Origin: Acorus gramineus
Lineage: Eukaryota; Streptophyta; Magnoliopsida; Acorales; Acoraceae
DNA: 64,000 nt
Reading direction: 5' to 3'
Assembly (NCBI GenBank): GCA_030737835.1
Contig: JAUJYN010000024.1
Coordinates: 581,150 to 645,149 of the forward strand
Shown: in pieces, positions 1 through 9,706 of the stretch
Numbering within the stretch: position 1 is the first letter of the stretch
Layout of the letters: each line of letters opens with the position of its first letter
The notes under the pieces: model-generated
The model's database searches: none
What the model saw: the letters and a program-made list of their open reading frames with translations, nothing else
What the model was told of the DNA's origin: nothing
Program-made: the position numbers and the translations under genes

Positions 1-1034
1 CTGCTTGTTTGGGAAGAAAGTCGATGGATTAAAGTTAGGGTTTGATTGATTTTGATTAGATGATTATTTGGTTAAATTTAAGTGGATCTCAAAGGATTTC
101 TGAAGATCAAATTAAATTTTATTGGTTTTGGTGATTAAAGAGTTATTTTCGGGTTAATTATATACTTTGGATGTTAAATTGTGTTTTTGACCATGAAAGA
201 GATCATTTCTGGGAAAAACATATTTCACAAACAAAAATGGGTTTTGAAAAGATCTTTTCAACGGATCATGAATATTCCAATTCGGAGTTATGGGTAAAAA
301 TTTATGAGTTTCCAAATATTTATGTGCAGTTTATATAATGCAAATATTTAGATTGGTGACCAAGGCTGATGAATTTTAGAGATTTTGGGGATCTTAAACA
401 AATGTTTAATTGGTATAATTTGATTTATGGGTTTTGGTGTTCTTACAGATCTAGGTGACTCCAATTGGGTCTTAAATCAATTAATTTGGTTTAGTGCGAT
501 CAATGAATAATAATTAGATAATATTGTTATTTGGATATAAATTGGATGGGTTAAGTTATATGGATCATTGGAGTTGTAGTTGAGCTTTATTGGATTTTTC
601 AAAATATTTATTTGAGCATTGATCGATTATGTGGGCCTTGTGGAATAAATATATATTGATTATCAGATCATTGTGAGTATATGAATATTTTAATAATTAT
701 TTGGAGTAGTGTTCATGCACTTGCATTGGTTTATATTGTGTGGACTAGAGGTGAGTGGATGTCTCTATTTATTTTGAAAATCAAAATATATGTTTACTTG
801 TTGGCATCTTGAGTATTTTCAGTTATTGAAATCTACTTTGTATGAGGCATATGAGCGTGTAATTTATCATAGGGTTGATATTTTATTATATATCGTATAG
901 GTTGATATTTGTTTTTATTATGTATCGTATGTATTGAAATTATGAGATTTATGAAACTATCACATGCATAAATACTTCAAAGAATAAGTGGTTTTGATCA
1001 TGCACGCATCATATCGCCTAGGTGGCGCAGCCTA
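1..1034. other. AT-rich, gene-free, LTR-like flank
   Basis: No open frame of note and no RNA gene is visible. The stretch is AT-rich and resembles the AT-rich C-type LTRs in base use. A donor-like box GAG|GTGAGTGG occurs at about 748-758, the same box found in every LTR type of this window, so this is probably part of another LTR that was interrupted at 1035. Its outer end lies beyond the window. The LTR assignment is inference. Confidence 0.4.
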
Positions 1035-1297
1035 TGTTATATTTGTGTCACTTTTAACCTGCTGGTAACCGTTGGAGCATTCTGGCAGTTTTTCATTTTT
1101 TTTCGGTTTTCGATCGGTATCGCTAATTTTTGGACTGTTAGCTATCGTCCTGAGTTAGAGGACTCCGATTGAAAATCTAACTGCATATTTGGTGTCCTGG
1201 TGCCATTTTAAGCCTCTCACGAAAATTTCATCGAATTCCGGTAACGTTCCTGAAATTTCACAGTTCCGGGGCGTATCTGGGTTTTTAAGTCGCACAC

Positions 1298-1306
1298 TAT
1301 ATAAAG
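1298..1306 (+). promoter_or_regulatory. TATA box of A-type LTR
   Basis: TATATAAAG lies about 265 bp into the LTR, followed by a CT-rich leader that has no ATG before the donor after 1619. The same position in other copies has TATATAAG or TATAAATA. It is the likely core promoter of the element. Confidence 0.7.
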
Positions 1307-1619
1307 GTGGGATCTAATTTTCGGATTACTATTCATCATCCCTATCAATTTCATTTTCTCTCTCCCCTCTCTCTTTTTCTCCCTTTTGAGCCCCCTAGAG
1401 CCCTCAAAGCTTAAAACCCAAAGCATAGGAAGTGTAGATCGGGTCCCGATCTACACTCCGGTGCTTTCAAATCCGAATTCCAGCGAGTTTTGCCCCTCCG
1501 TCCGCCCTCTCTTCTCTGTTTTGGCTCATTTCGGAGGTGGGAGTAGATCCGGGCGTTGGAAGCCCTTTGGGAGAGGTTTCGGTGCGCGGAGAGCAACCGG
1601 ACTTCCCTTCCTCCCCTTG

Positions 1620-2300
1620 GTAAGCCTCTTTTCCCCTCTTTTCTTGTGTAGATGTATGTTAGGAGGGTGGATTTGAGGTTGGGAGGCGGTCGTCGGCGGT
1701 GGGTGGCCGTTGGAGGGCTGTGGGGGGTTGTCGGAGGCCTTGGGGTGGCCGGTGGGTGGTGGTTGAGGTGCTCGGGCAGGGTGGCTGGTGGTAGCAGCAC
1801 AGGCAGCAGCACAGGCAGCAGGCGCAGCAGCTGGCAGGGGCGCGCGGGTGGAGCTGGGCGCTGGCAGGGGCAGTCGGGCGCACAGTCGCGCGCGGGAGCG
1901 TGCGCGCGGGTGTGTGCGCGGGAGTGCGCGCGGGCGTGCGCGCGAGCGTGCGCGCGCGCGGGCAGGGCGCCTGGGCACTGTGCCTGGGTGCTGGGCAGGG
2001 CGCCTGGGCGCGGTGCTGGGGACCAGTGCGCGCGCGTGCTGGGGCGTGCGTGCAGTGCGCGCAGGCGCGCGCGAGCGTGCGCGTGCGTGCGGCAGTGCGT
2101 CGGGGCGCGCGGGCTGAGGCGCGGCGGCGCATCCGAGGGCGGGTGGCCGTGCGGGTGGTAGCCGGAGTGCTCGGGCTAGCGTGCGTGCGGGTCGTATGCA
2201 CGTTTGCCCGAGTGTTAGGTGTTTAGTTGTGGGTTTTGTATGTTTGGGTATTTATAGTATTTATGTTTTGTTCTCACCATATTGAATGTCTGTCTTGCAG
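1620..2300 (+). other. Candidate leader intron 1 of A-type LTR
   Basis: Donor CCTTG|GTAAGC and acceptor CTCAC...TGTCTTGCAG bound 681 bp of extremely GC-rich, CpG-rich sequence. A CTCAC branch-like motif lies about 25 nt before the AG. The same boundaries recur in the other A, A' and B copies. Splicing is inferred from conserved signals only. Confidence 0.5.
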
Positions 2301-2900
2301 ATCTGGACGGACGGTCGCGCGACGACCCAGATACCGGTGAGTGGGACAATCCAACCCAGTAGAGAGGCGTTATACGCACTTGGGCGTATACCGACCTCTC
2401 CTGGGGCACCGTGGATTATATTAACCTGTAGTAATATGTATTGCATGTGAGCATGATTTTAAATACAGAATGCATGCTACCTTAGGCTTTTATGTTAGGG
2501 AGTTGCACCCATAGGATAGGTGTGAGAGCCATGCACCATGCCCCCTGTTTTCATGATAGGAAACCTCGGCCTATGCATGCATCCTACTAGTTTATTTATT
2601 AAATTAAATGCTAGTGTATGTTAATTCGCATGCCTTAGATAATATTATAGGGAGGAGCCTTGCGAGGTCAACATTGAGACCCGTGTTAGGGTACTCCGTG
2701 TTCCTTGTTTGGTTGTCGGGATGTCCTGTATCGGGACCTCATGCTGCCCTCCCAAGGTTTCTAGTCCCAATAATATTATATGTAATGTTGCATGATTGGT
2801 ATGGTTATTAGCCTGTTAGTGAATATTATAGGGGAGGGGCCTTGCGAGGACAGCGGTGAGACCCGGGTTAGGGTACTCCGTGTTCCTTGTTCCTTGTTTG

Positions 2901-2940
2901 AGTCGTGGTTCGGGGGCATTACATGAAAGGAAGCCCGACA
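2901..2940. other. Centre of the LTR palindrome
   Basis: About 40 bp of unpaired sequence separates the two inverted arms. It includes a short CCTTGTT duplication at its left edge. It has no coding content and does not match the normal LTR continuation (GTTGTCGGG) on the left side. Confidence 0.6.
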
Positions 2941-4898
2941 ACCAAACAAGGAACACGGAGTACCCTAACCCGGGTCTCACCGCTGTCCTCGCAAGGCCCC
3001 TCCCCTATAATATTCACTAACATGCTAATAAACATACCAATCATACAACATTATTTATAATATTATTGGGACTAGAAACCTTGGGAGGGCAGCATGAGGT
3101 CCCGATACAGGATATCCCGACAACCAAACAAGGAACACGGAGCACCCTAACACGGGTCTCAATGTTGACCTCGCAAGGCTCCTCCCTATAATATTATCTA
3201 AGGCATGCGATTTAACATACACTAGCATTTAATTTAATAAATAAACTAGTAGGACGCATGCATAGGCCGAGGTTTCCTAGCATGAAACAGGGGGACATGG
3301 TGCATGGCTCTCACACCTATCCTATGGGTGCAAGTCCCTAACATAAAAGCCTAGGGTAGCATGCATTCTGTATTTAAAATCATGCTCACATGCAATACAT
3401 ATTACTACAGGTTAATATAATCCACGGTGCCCCAGGAGAGGTCGGTATACGCCCAAGTGCGTATGACGCCTCTCTACTGGGTTGGATTGTCCCACTCACC
3501 GGTATCTGGGTCGTCGCGCGACCGTCCGTCTAGATCTGCAAGACAGACATTCAATATGATGAGAACAATACATAAACACTCCAAAATACCCAAACATACA
3601 AAACCCACAACTTCACACCTAACACTCGGGCAAACGTGCATACGACCCGCACGCACGCTAGCCCGAGCACTCCGGCTACCACCCGCACGACCACCCGCCC
3701 TCGGATGCGCCGCCGCGCCTCAGCCAGCGCGCCCCGACGCACTGCCGCACGCACGCGCACGCTCGCGCGCGCCCGCGGGTCCAGCCCAGCGCGCCCCCGC
3801 GCGCACTGCACGCACGGCCCAGTACGCGCGCGCACTGGCCCCCAGCACCGCGCGCACTGGTCCCCAGCACCGCGCCCAGGCGCCCTGCCCAGCACCCAGG
3901 CGCCCTGCCCGCGCGCGCGCACGCTCGCGCGCACTCCCGCGCACACCCCCGCTCGCGCCAGCACCCGCGCGCACGCCCGCGACCACTCCGCGCGCACCCG
4001 CGCACCCGCGCGCGACTGCGCGCCCGACTGCGCCCGCCAGCGCCCAGCACCCAGCGCCCAGCGCCACCCGCGCGCACGTCCGCGCGCCCCTGCCAGCTGC
4101 TGCGCCTGTGCTGCCTGTGCTGCTGCTTGCTGCCTGGGGCTGCCAGCCTGCCAGCCCGAGCACCTCCACCACCACTCCTCCGGCCACCAATGGCCTCCGA
4201 CCACCACCACAGCCCTCCGACGACCACCCACCGCCGCCGACCTCCTCCCAACCCCAAATCCCACCTCCTAACATCCATCTAAGCATGAAAAAGAGAGGAA
4301 AGAGGCTTACCAAGGGGAGGAGGGGAAGTCCGGTTGCTCTCCGCGCACCGAAACCTTTCCCAAAAGGCTTCCACTACCCGGATCTACTCCCACCTCCAAG
4401 ACAGCCCAAAACAGAGGAGAAGAGGGGGGACGGAGGGGCAAATCTCGCCGGAATCCGGATTTGAAGACACCGGGGTGTAGATCGGGACCCGATCTACACT
4501 TCCTAGGTTTTGGGTTTTAAGCTTTGAGGGCTCTAGGGGGCTCAAAAGGGAGAAAAAGAGAGAGAGGAGAGAAAAAAGTCAAGTGGTAGGGATGATGAAT
4601 AGTGCTACTCGAAAATTAGATCTCATCCTTATATAGTGTGCGACTTAAAAACCCAGATACGCCCCGAAACTGCGAAATTTCAGAAACGTTACCGGAATTC
4701 AATGAAATTTTCGTGAGAGGCCTAAAATGGCACCAGGACACCAAATATGCAGTTAGATTTCCAATCGGAGTCCTCTAACTCAGGACGATAGCTAACAGTC
4801 CAAAAATTAGCGGTACCGATCGAAAATAAAAAAAAAACGAAAAACTGCCAGAATGCTCCAACGGTTACCAGCAGGTTAAAAGTGACACAAATATAACA
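2941..4898 (-). mobile_element. A-type LTR, 5' part, right arm of inverted repeat
   Basis: This is the reverse complement of the left arm and ends ACACAAATATAACA. Its TATA box reads on the minus strand at 4627-4635 (TATATAAGG). The acceptor and 36-nt block are at about 3500-3540, and the GC-rich body at about 3650-4250. The long Arg/Pro/Ala open frames across it are compositional artefacts, because the GC-rich sequence has few stop codons. The arm is about 1.96 kb against 1.87 kb for the left arm. Confidence 0.8.
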
Positions 4899-5084
4899 TC
4901 ACCACCCCCTTATGGTCACCCCAAAACACTATTTGGGCATGAAAATGACCGATCGAAAATCGAAAAAAAAACGAAAAACTGCCAGAATGCTCCAACGGTT
5001 ACCAGCAGGTTAAAAGTGACACAAATATAACATCACCACCCCCTTATGGTCACCCCAAAACACTATTTGGGCATGGAAATGACC
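4816..5084. repeat. 133-bp tandem duplication spanning an LTR end and its flank
   Basis: Two copies (about 4816-4950 and 4949-5084) each contain the last 83 bp of the minus-strand LTR, including GACACAAATATAACA, followed by the same 50 bp of flank starting TCACCACCCCC. Only a few bases differ. A duplication crossing an LTR/host boundary must post-date the insertion. Confidence 0.85.
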
Positions 5085-6849
5085 ATTTTGCCCTCTCTCT
5101 CTCTCTCCCAACTCGTGGACCTCTCTTTCTCTCCCTCTCTTGGTCTCTTTTTCCTCTCTTTGTGTGTGGAGAAGGAGGAGGAAGAAGCAAAGGAAGGAGA
5201 AGGTGAAGGAGGAAGAGCAAGGTTTGTGTTTGTGTTGTTGTTGTTGATCCCCCTCTCTCTAGCTCCCTTTTCATGTCTCCCCCCCCCCTGATTTGCAGCC
5301 AAAGAAGGCTGAGGAGGTGGTGGTAGTGGTGGTGGTGGTTGAGGTGGTCGCGGGTGCATCGAGGGCCCCCAAATCTCCCCTTTTCATTCCCCCTCCCAAG
5401 GTGAGCTCTTCCCCTTCTTTTCTTGGTTTTTCATGGCTTAGGGGGTTGTGGGGAAGTCATGCATGCTAGGTATTTGGTTTAGGGTGAGTGAGAAGTGTGG
5501 GGGAGGGGCTAAAAAGGGGTTAAGGCTGGCAGGCACAGGCGCGCGCGCAGGCGAGCGCGTACGCGTGCGTGCGGGTGCGCGCGAACACTGGCAGCGAGCG
5601 GGGTGCGCGCAGGAAGTGTGCGCGGGGGCAATGTGCTAGGGTGGGTCTGGGCGCGCGGCTAGGTGCCAGTGCACACGCGCACGCATGCTGGGGCATGCGC
5701 GGGGCTGCCCAGGGTCTCGGGTAGGTGCTGGGGCACTTGGGCATGCGTGCGTACGCGCGTGCTCGCATGCGTGCGAGCCCGTATGCGTGCATGTCTAAGT
5801 CTTAGGCATTTCTAGTAGTTTCTAAGTGTTATAATGTGTTGTTACTCACCAAATTTGATGCCCTTACCTTGCAGATCTCGTCGGATGGGATGCGCGAGGT
5901 CCCGGGTTGAGGTGAGTGGTTTGATCCAATCCCCCCCCCTCGGGATGCGCTCGACGTGCGTAGTCGCGCGTCGCGCATCGATGGGCCCCCCTAGCTATAC
6001 TACTTGTGTAGATAAGTAGTATGGCCATGCTTAAGCTATAATATGTAGATATCTCGCATGCTAGGCTTATATACATGTATTGTATCCATGTATGAATGAT
6101 TGTGTTGCATGAGCCCCTCTAGTATGGGCATGTATTTGTGTAATGTGTATGGATGTATAGAATATGGCATGCCTTAGGTAGTATTATAATACTACTCCCA
6201 CCATATTAATTGGAATATCGAACATGAATAAGTCTGGGTTAATAACAGGCACCTGCCTAATATTCCCTTGCGATAAGACTCGAGGGCGTGGTGTAGTTGT
6301 TGCGCCTATGCTAATGGGGCAAAGCCATGAGCAGCTTCATGAGATGATGATCTCCCCCGCCCTCTCCCTCTGAATGAACTGAGTAAGTAGATGCGATTTC
6401 CTACTCGACTCAGGTTCGTTTGGAATATTGGCATGCACCTGTTAGTGCGCGAGATCGCGCTTGCCCCTTTCTTTTAAGTTGGCGATATCCAACGGATGTT
6501 AGAGTATATTTTGTATGTTTATGTGATTAATGACCATGTATGCATGTTGTATGAATTATTATGATGTAAATCCATGTTAGGGAGTGTCCCTATAATTATT
6601 AGATGATTGTGCATATGGTTCATGCACATAGCTGATATAAAATTCTCCTGGATATATTTATATGCGCATGTTAAAAGCTGATTAGGCCTATCTGGAATAG
6701 GCGTGGGTATGACCCGTTGTCGGGTTGTACCTTATTAGTTAGAGCGCTAGCAATGTAATCGCCCCGTGCATCCGAGCGATGCACTCGTGTGGAATTCAGG
6801 AGAATTCATTATCTTATCGGATTGTTAAGCCGGTAGTTGGGGCGTGACA
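5033..6849 (+). mobile_element. B-type LTR block, 5'-truncated
   Basis: It aligns with the B LTR at 15725 from its CT-rich leader onward. Features are a donor CCAAG|GTGAGC at 5400/5401, a GC-rich body at 5520-5790, an acceptor CTTGCAG at 5874, a 37-nt block at 5875-5911, and the GTGAGTGGTTTGATCC donor. The B start (TGTTRTGCCTGTG) is absent; the first 50 bp, from TCACCACCCCC, have no match elsewhere in the window. At 6849 it ends in a bare TGGGGCGTGACA that follows GTTAAGCCGGTAG directly, so most of the normal 3' part has been lost there. No ORF. Confidence 0.65.
5875..5911 (+). other. 37-nt candidate microexon of B-type LTR
   Basis: The block is flanked by CTTACCTTGCAG on the left and GTGAGTGG on the right. 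The counterpart in A-type copies is 36 nt with the same flanks. In B it contains an in-frame TGA near the end, which argues for a non-coding leader exon. Confidence 0.45.
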
Positions 6850-7007
6850 CCCCCCTGTGTCCGAGCGACGCAACGGTGTGGGAGTACAGTAGTATTCGAT
6901 ATCTCGATAAGTGATTATCGAGAGTAGTTGTTTCTCCATTGGATTCGCTTTGCGAACATGGAATGTTTACTCCCAATGTCGTCCGTGTTGAAGAGGGCCG
7001 GGTTGTA

Positions 7008-7280
7008 GCTGTCCTGACAGAGGGCTCCCATTCGTAGGTACCACCGATGCGTTCGGGAGCGTACTGATCGTGGGAGTGTACCAGGTAGAGGCTACCCGGG
7101 AGAGGGTTAACGAATGATATTGCGAGCGTGGAATTGTTCTCCCCTTCGTTGGATCCGATGTAGGAACTTTCCGGCGTTGGAAAAGCTGTCCTGACAGAGG
7201 GCTCCCATCCGTAGGTACCACCGAGGCGTTCGGAAGCGTACTGATCATGGGAGTATACCAGGTAGTGACTACCCGGGGAA
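7008..7280 (+). repeat. Internal direct repeat in B-type LTR, about 178-bp period
   Basis: The module CTGTCCTGACAGAGGGCTCC, then a GGTACCACCGA segment, then ACCAGGTAG with ACTACCCGG or GCTACCCGG, occurs from about 7008 and again from about 7184. It is a degenerate internal duplication also recognisable near 8600 and in the minus copies. Confidence 0.6.
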
Positions 7281-7485
7281 AGGGCTACCGGTGGACCAAG
7301 GGTGTAGAGCAGTCTAAGTCTCTTCCAAAAGTCCCAAGAGTCTCCCTCCGGGAGTGAGGGTGAGGATGAGGTGAAGACACGTCACCTCGTGACCCATTCG
7401 TTGTTCGTCCGTTCCCATAGTTGTTGGGTCCGGTCTCGTATTGATGTTCAAAGACATCGTTGGGCAGTTATCTCGATGTAGATGA

Positions 7486-7720
7486 TCCAGTAGTGTTGCG
7501 TAGACCAGTAATCCCGGGTCTCCTCGACCAACGGTATGGTCTCTCCCCAAAAGTCCCAAGAGTCTCCCTTCGGGAGTGAGGGTGAGGGTGAGGTCGGTGA
7601 TCCAGTAGTGTTGTATGGACCAGTAATCCCGGGTCTCCTCGACCAACGGTATGGTCTCTCCCCAAAAGTCCCAAGAGTCTCCCTCCGGGAGTGAGGGTGA
7701 GGGTGAGGGTGAGGTTGGTC
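7486..7720 (+). repeat. Tandem repeat, about 120-bp unit, with G-rich core
   Basis: Two close copies each hold GACCAGTAATCCCGGGTCTC, CCAACGGTATGGTCTCTCC and a GTGAGGGTGAGGGTGAGG array. A third, partial unit is at 7314-7375. Unit number differs between LTRs of the same type. Confidence 0.75.
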
Positions 7721-8251
7721 GCGCCGCTGCGTGACCCTGTTATCCATGGGTTTCCACCCATGTTTACCTTGAAAGAAAATTGTTTATGTATTGAACTGTT
7801 GTATGGTGATTGGTTTCCAGCCACTCACTGAGCTTGTAGCTCACCCCTCGCATACTGTTTCTTTTCAGGGGCAGTGTTGGGCGTGGGGCTGGAGCTTTCC
7901 TGTGGCGTGGTCTTATGGGCGTGGAGCGTTCTTCCGGTGGGTGGCGAGTGCGAGGCTGTCAGCAGTCCTAGAGTCATTGTATGTATTGTAAATCGTGCAT
8001 GTGGCACAGGTTGTATTTTCCTTGGTCTAGACTTGGCTCTCACAGGACAGTAATTGTGTATTCAAGTTTGTAATAATGTTTTTGGTTTACAGACATTGTT
8101 TATATATTATGCTTCCACTTTTTAGTCAGTTATCATTATCCTTGCTTTACCACCTTGTGTGTTGTTGTTGGAGTCTTTATTGACCTCAGGTATTGATAGC
8201 TGATATTTTATTATTGCCACGTCTCGGGGACGGCTGCCCTAGGGCGTGACA

Positions 8252-9029
8252 CCCCTTGCGTCTAAGCGATGCACTCGTGTGGGAGTCCAAGAGTATTTGT
8301 TATCATCGATATGTGATTATCGAGCGTAGTTGACTTTCCCATAAGGTTCGCTTGGCAAACGTGGGGTGCTTCCTCCCGACATCGTCGTGCGTCGAAACAC
8401 CCTAGGGTCGAAGCTGTCCTGTTTGGGTGCCACCACTTGTAGGTGCTACTGATGCGTATCGCAGTACACATCTGGCTGATCTATCGATCGTGGAAGGCCG
8501 ACAGGTAGAGGCTACGCGGGAGAGGGCTACCGGATGATATTGCGAGCGTGGAATCGTTCTCTCCTTCTTCGGATCCGTGTTGAAGCTACCCGACGTTAAG
8601 GCTGTCCTCACAGAGGGCTCCCACCTGTAGGTACGACCGATGCGTTCGGCAGATGTACTGATCATGGGAGTATACCAGGTAGAGGCCACTCGGGAGAGGG
8701 CTACCGGATGACGAAGGGTGAAGGACAAAAGGTTTTCTTCCAATAGTCCTGTGTCACCCTTAGGGGTGAGGGTGAGGATGTGGCACATGTATTTTATTTG
8801 GGCTAGACTTGCCTCTCACAAGACATTGATTGTGTATTCGAGTCTATAATGATGTTTTTGGTTAACAGACATTGTTGATATCTTATGTTTCCGCTTTTTA
8901 GTAAGTTATCATTTATCTTTGCTTTGCCACCTTATGTGTTGTTGTTGGAGTCTTTGTTGACCTCAGGTATTGATAACTGATACTTTATATATTGCCGCAT
9001 CTCGGGGACGACCGCCCTGAGGCGTGACA
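8252..9029 (+). mobile_element. B-type LTR 3' segment, third copy, internally deleted
   Basis: Begins CCCCTTGCGTC, like 6850, and ends CTGAGGCGTGACA at 9029. Compared with 6850-8251 it lacks about 600 bp: sequence jumps from GTGAGGATG to TGGCACATG. No primer-binding site follows 9029, so this is a solo LTR end or a 3' LTR end. Confidence 0.65.
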
Positions 9030-9119
9030 AGACATGTGCATTGGGAAGTGATTAGAAGGCCCATATCATAGCATTTCAAGAGCTGATTGATTTTTTAAGT
9101 TGTTATTAATTACCGCAAG
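9030..9119. other. Older host sequence left of solo A' LTR
   Basis: AT-rich and non-coding, ending ATTACCGCAAG. Joined to 11887 onward it reads ACCGCAAGTGTACAAATC, a motif common in dispersed plant repeats (recalled, not searched). Nothing else is seen. Confidence 0.4.
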
Positions 9120-9675
9120 TGTCACGCCCCAGGGCGGCCGTCCCCGGGACGCGGCAAATGGTATATATGATATCAGCAGTCTATACAGGAGGTCAATAAC
9201 ATACTCAAAACAACATCAATAAAACGACAACACAGACAACAAAGAGGCTGACATAATATATACGCAAATAGCGGAAGCTAAAGACTGAGTCTGAAATTCA
9301 AAGACATATTACAGACCCGATACATAATCAACTGTCCTGTGAGAGCCAATATATATATACAATGACATCCAAAAACACAAACGTGTGCCCAAGCACGGAA
9401 TACAATACATACAATCGAACGGGGATGCTGATGGCCTCTCACTCGCAGAACGCGACGCTGCTCCACTACTGCTGACGTGCCTCGGGGAGCTCCTCCTTCA
9501 GATCCGACTCAGATATCACTGGAGAAAAATATATGCGAGGGGTGAGCCACACGCTCAGTGAATAGCACAACCCATGCATCACAATTCATATTAACCATAT
9601 AATATTCATAGCCCTTAACACCGGAGCAACTACACAATCTAGTGGGTCGTTTCAACGCCAACCCACTTTTCCCTT

Positions 9676-9706
<31 letters not shown>

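Larger units (their letters stand above)
1035..2900 (+). mobile_element. A-type LTR, 5' part, left arm of inverted repeat
   Basis: Begins TGTTATATTTGTGTCAC, the same start as the complete A LTR at 32837. It carries a TATA box (1298-1306), a leader free of ATG, a donor GTAAGC after 1619, a very GC-rich body (about 1690-2200), the acceptor TCTTGCAG ending at 2300 and the 36-nt block 2301-2336. It stops inside the block that reads GTACTCCGTGTTCCTTG, about 1.2 kb short of a normal LTR 3' end. It is inverted relative to 2941-4898. The left flank is GCCTA, and no matching target duplication is seen at the far end. Confidence 0.8.
6850..8251 (+). mobile_element. B-type LTR 3' segment, second copy
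   Basis: Starts CCCCCCTGTGTCC, which matches an internal B position (compare the minus copy at 44191-45968), and runs to a normal LTR end with CTCGGGGACGGCTGCCC and GGGCGTGACA. It includes the acceptor TTTCTTTTCAG at about 7870, the GGCTCTCACAGGACAG box near 8036 and several G-rich arrays. It sits in tandem with 8252-9029, which begins at the same internal position. Confidence 0.65.

Noticed and set aside
1018-1034. GGTGGCGCAGCC resembling a tRNA A box
   Set aside because: Only about eight bases match and no B box, acceptor stem or tRNA-like fold follows.
3427-4464. 345-codon open frame rich in Arg, Pro and Ala, and similar long frames at 10542, 28931, 33254, 38277, 46645, 50644, 52629 and 57898
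   Set aside because: They lie in the GC-rich LTR body, where stop codons are rare. Several frames are open at once on both strands, with no domain and no consistent start.
7691-7714. GGGTGA repeats taken as telomere-like DNA
   Set aside because: The unit is not the plant telomere TTTAGGG, the arrays are short, and they sit at a fixed place inside LTRs.
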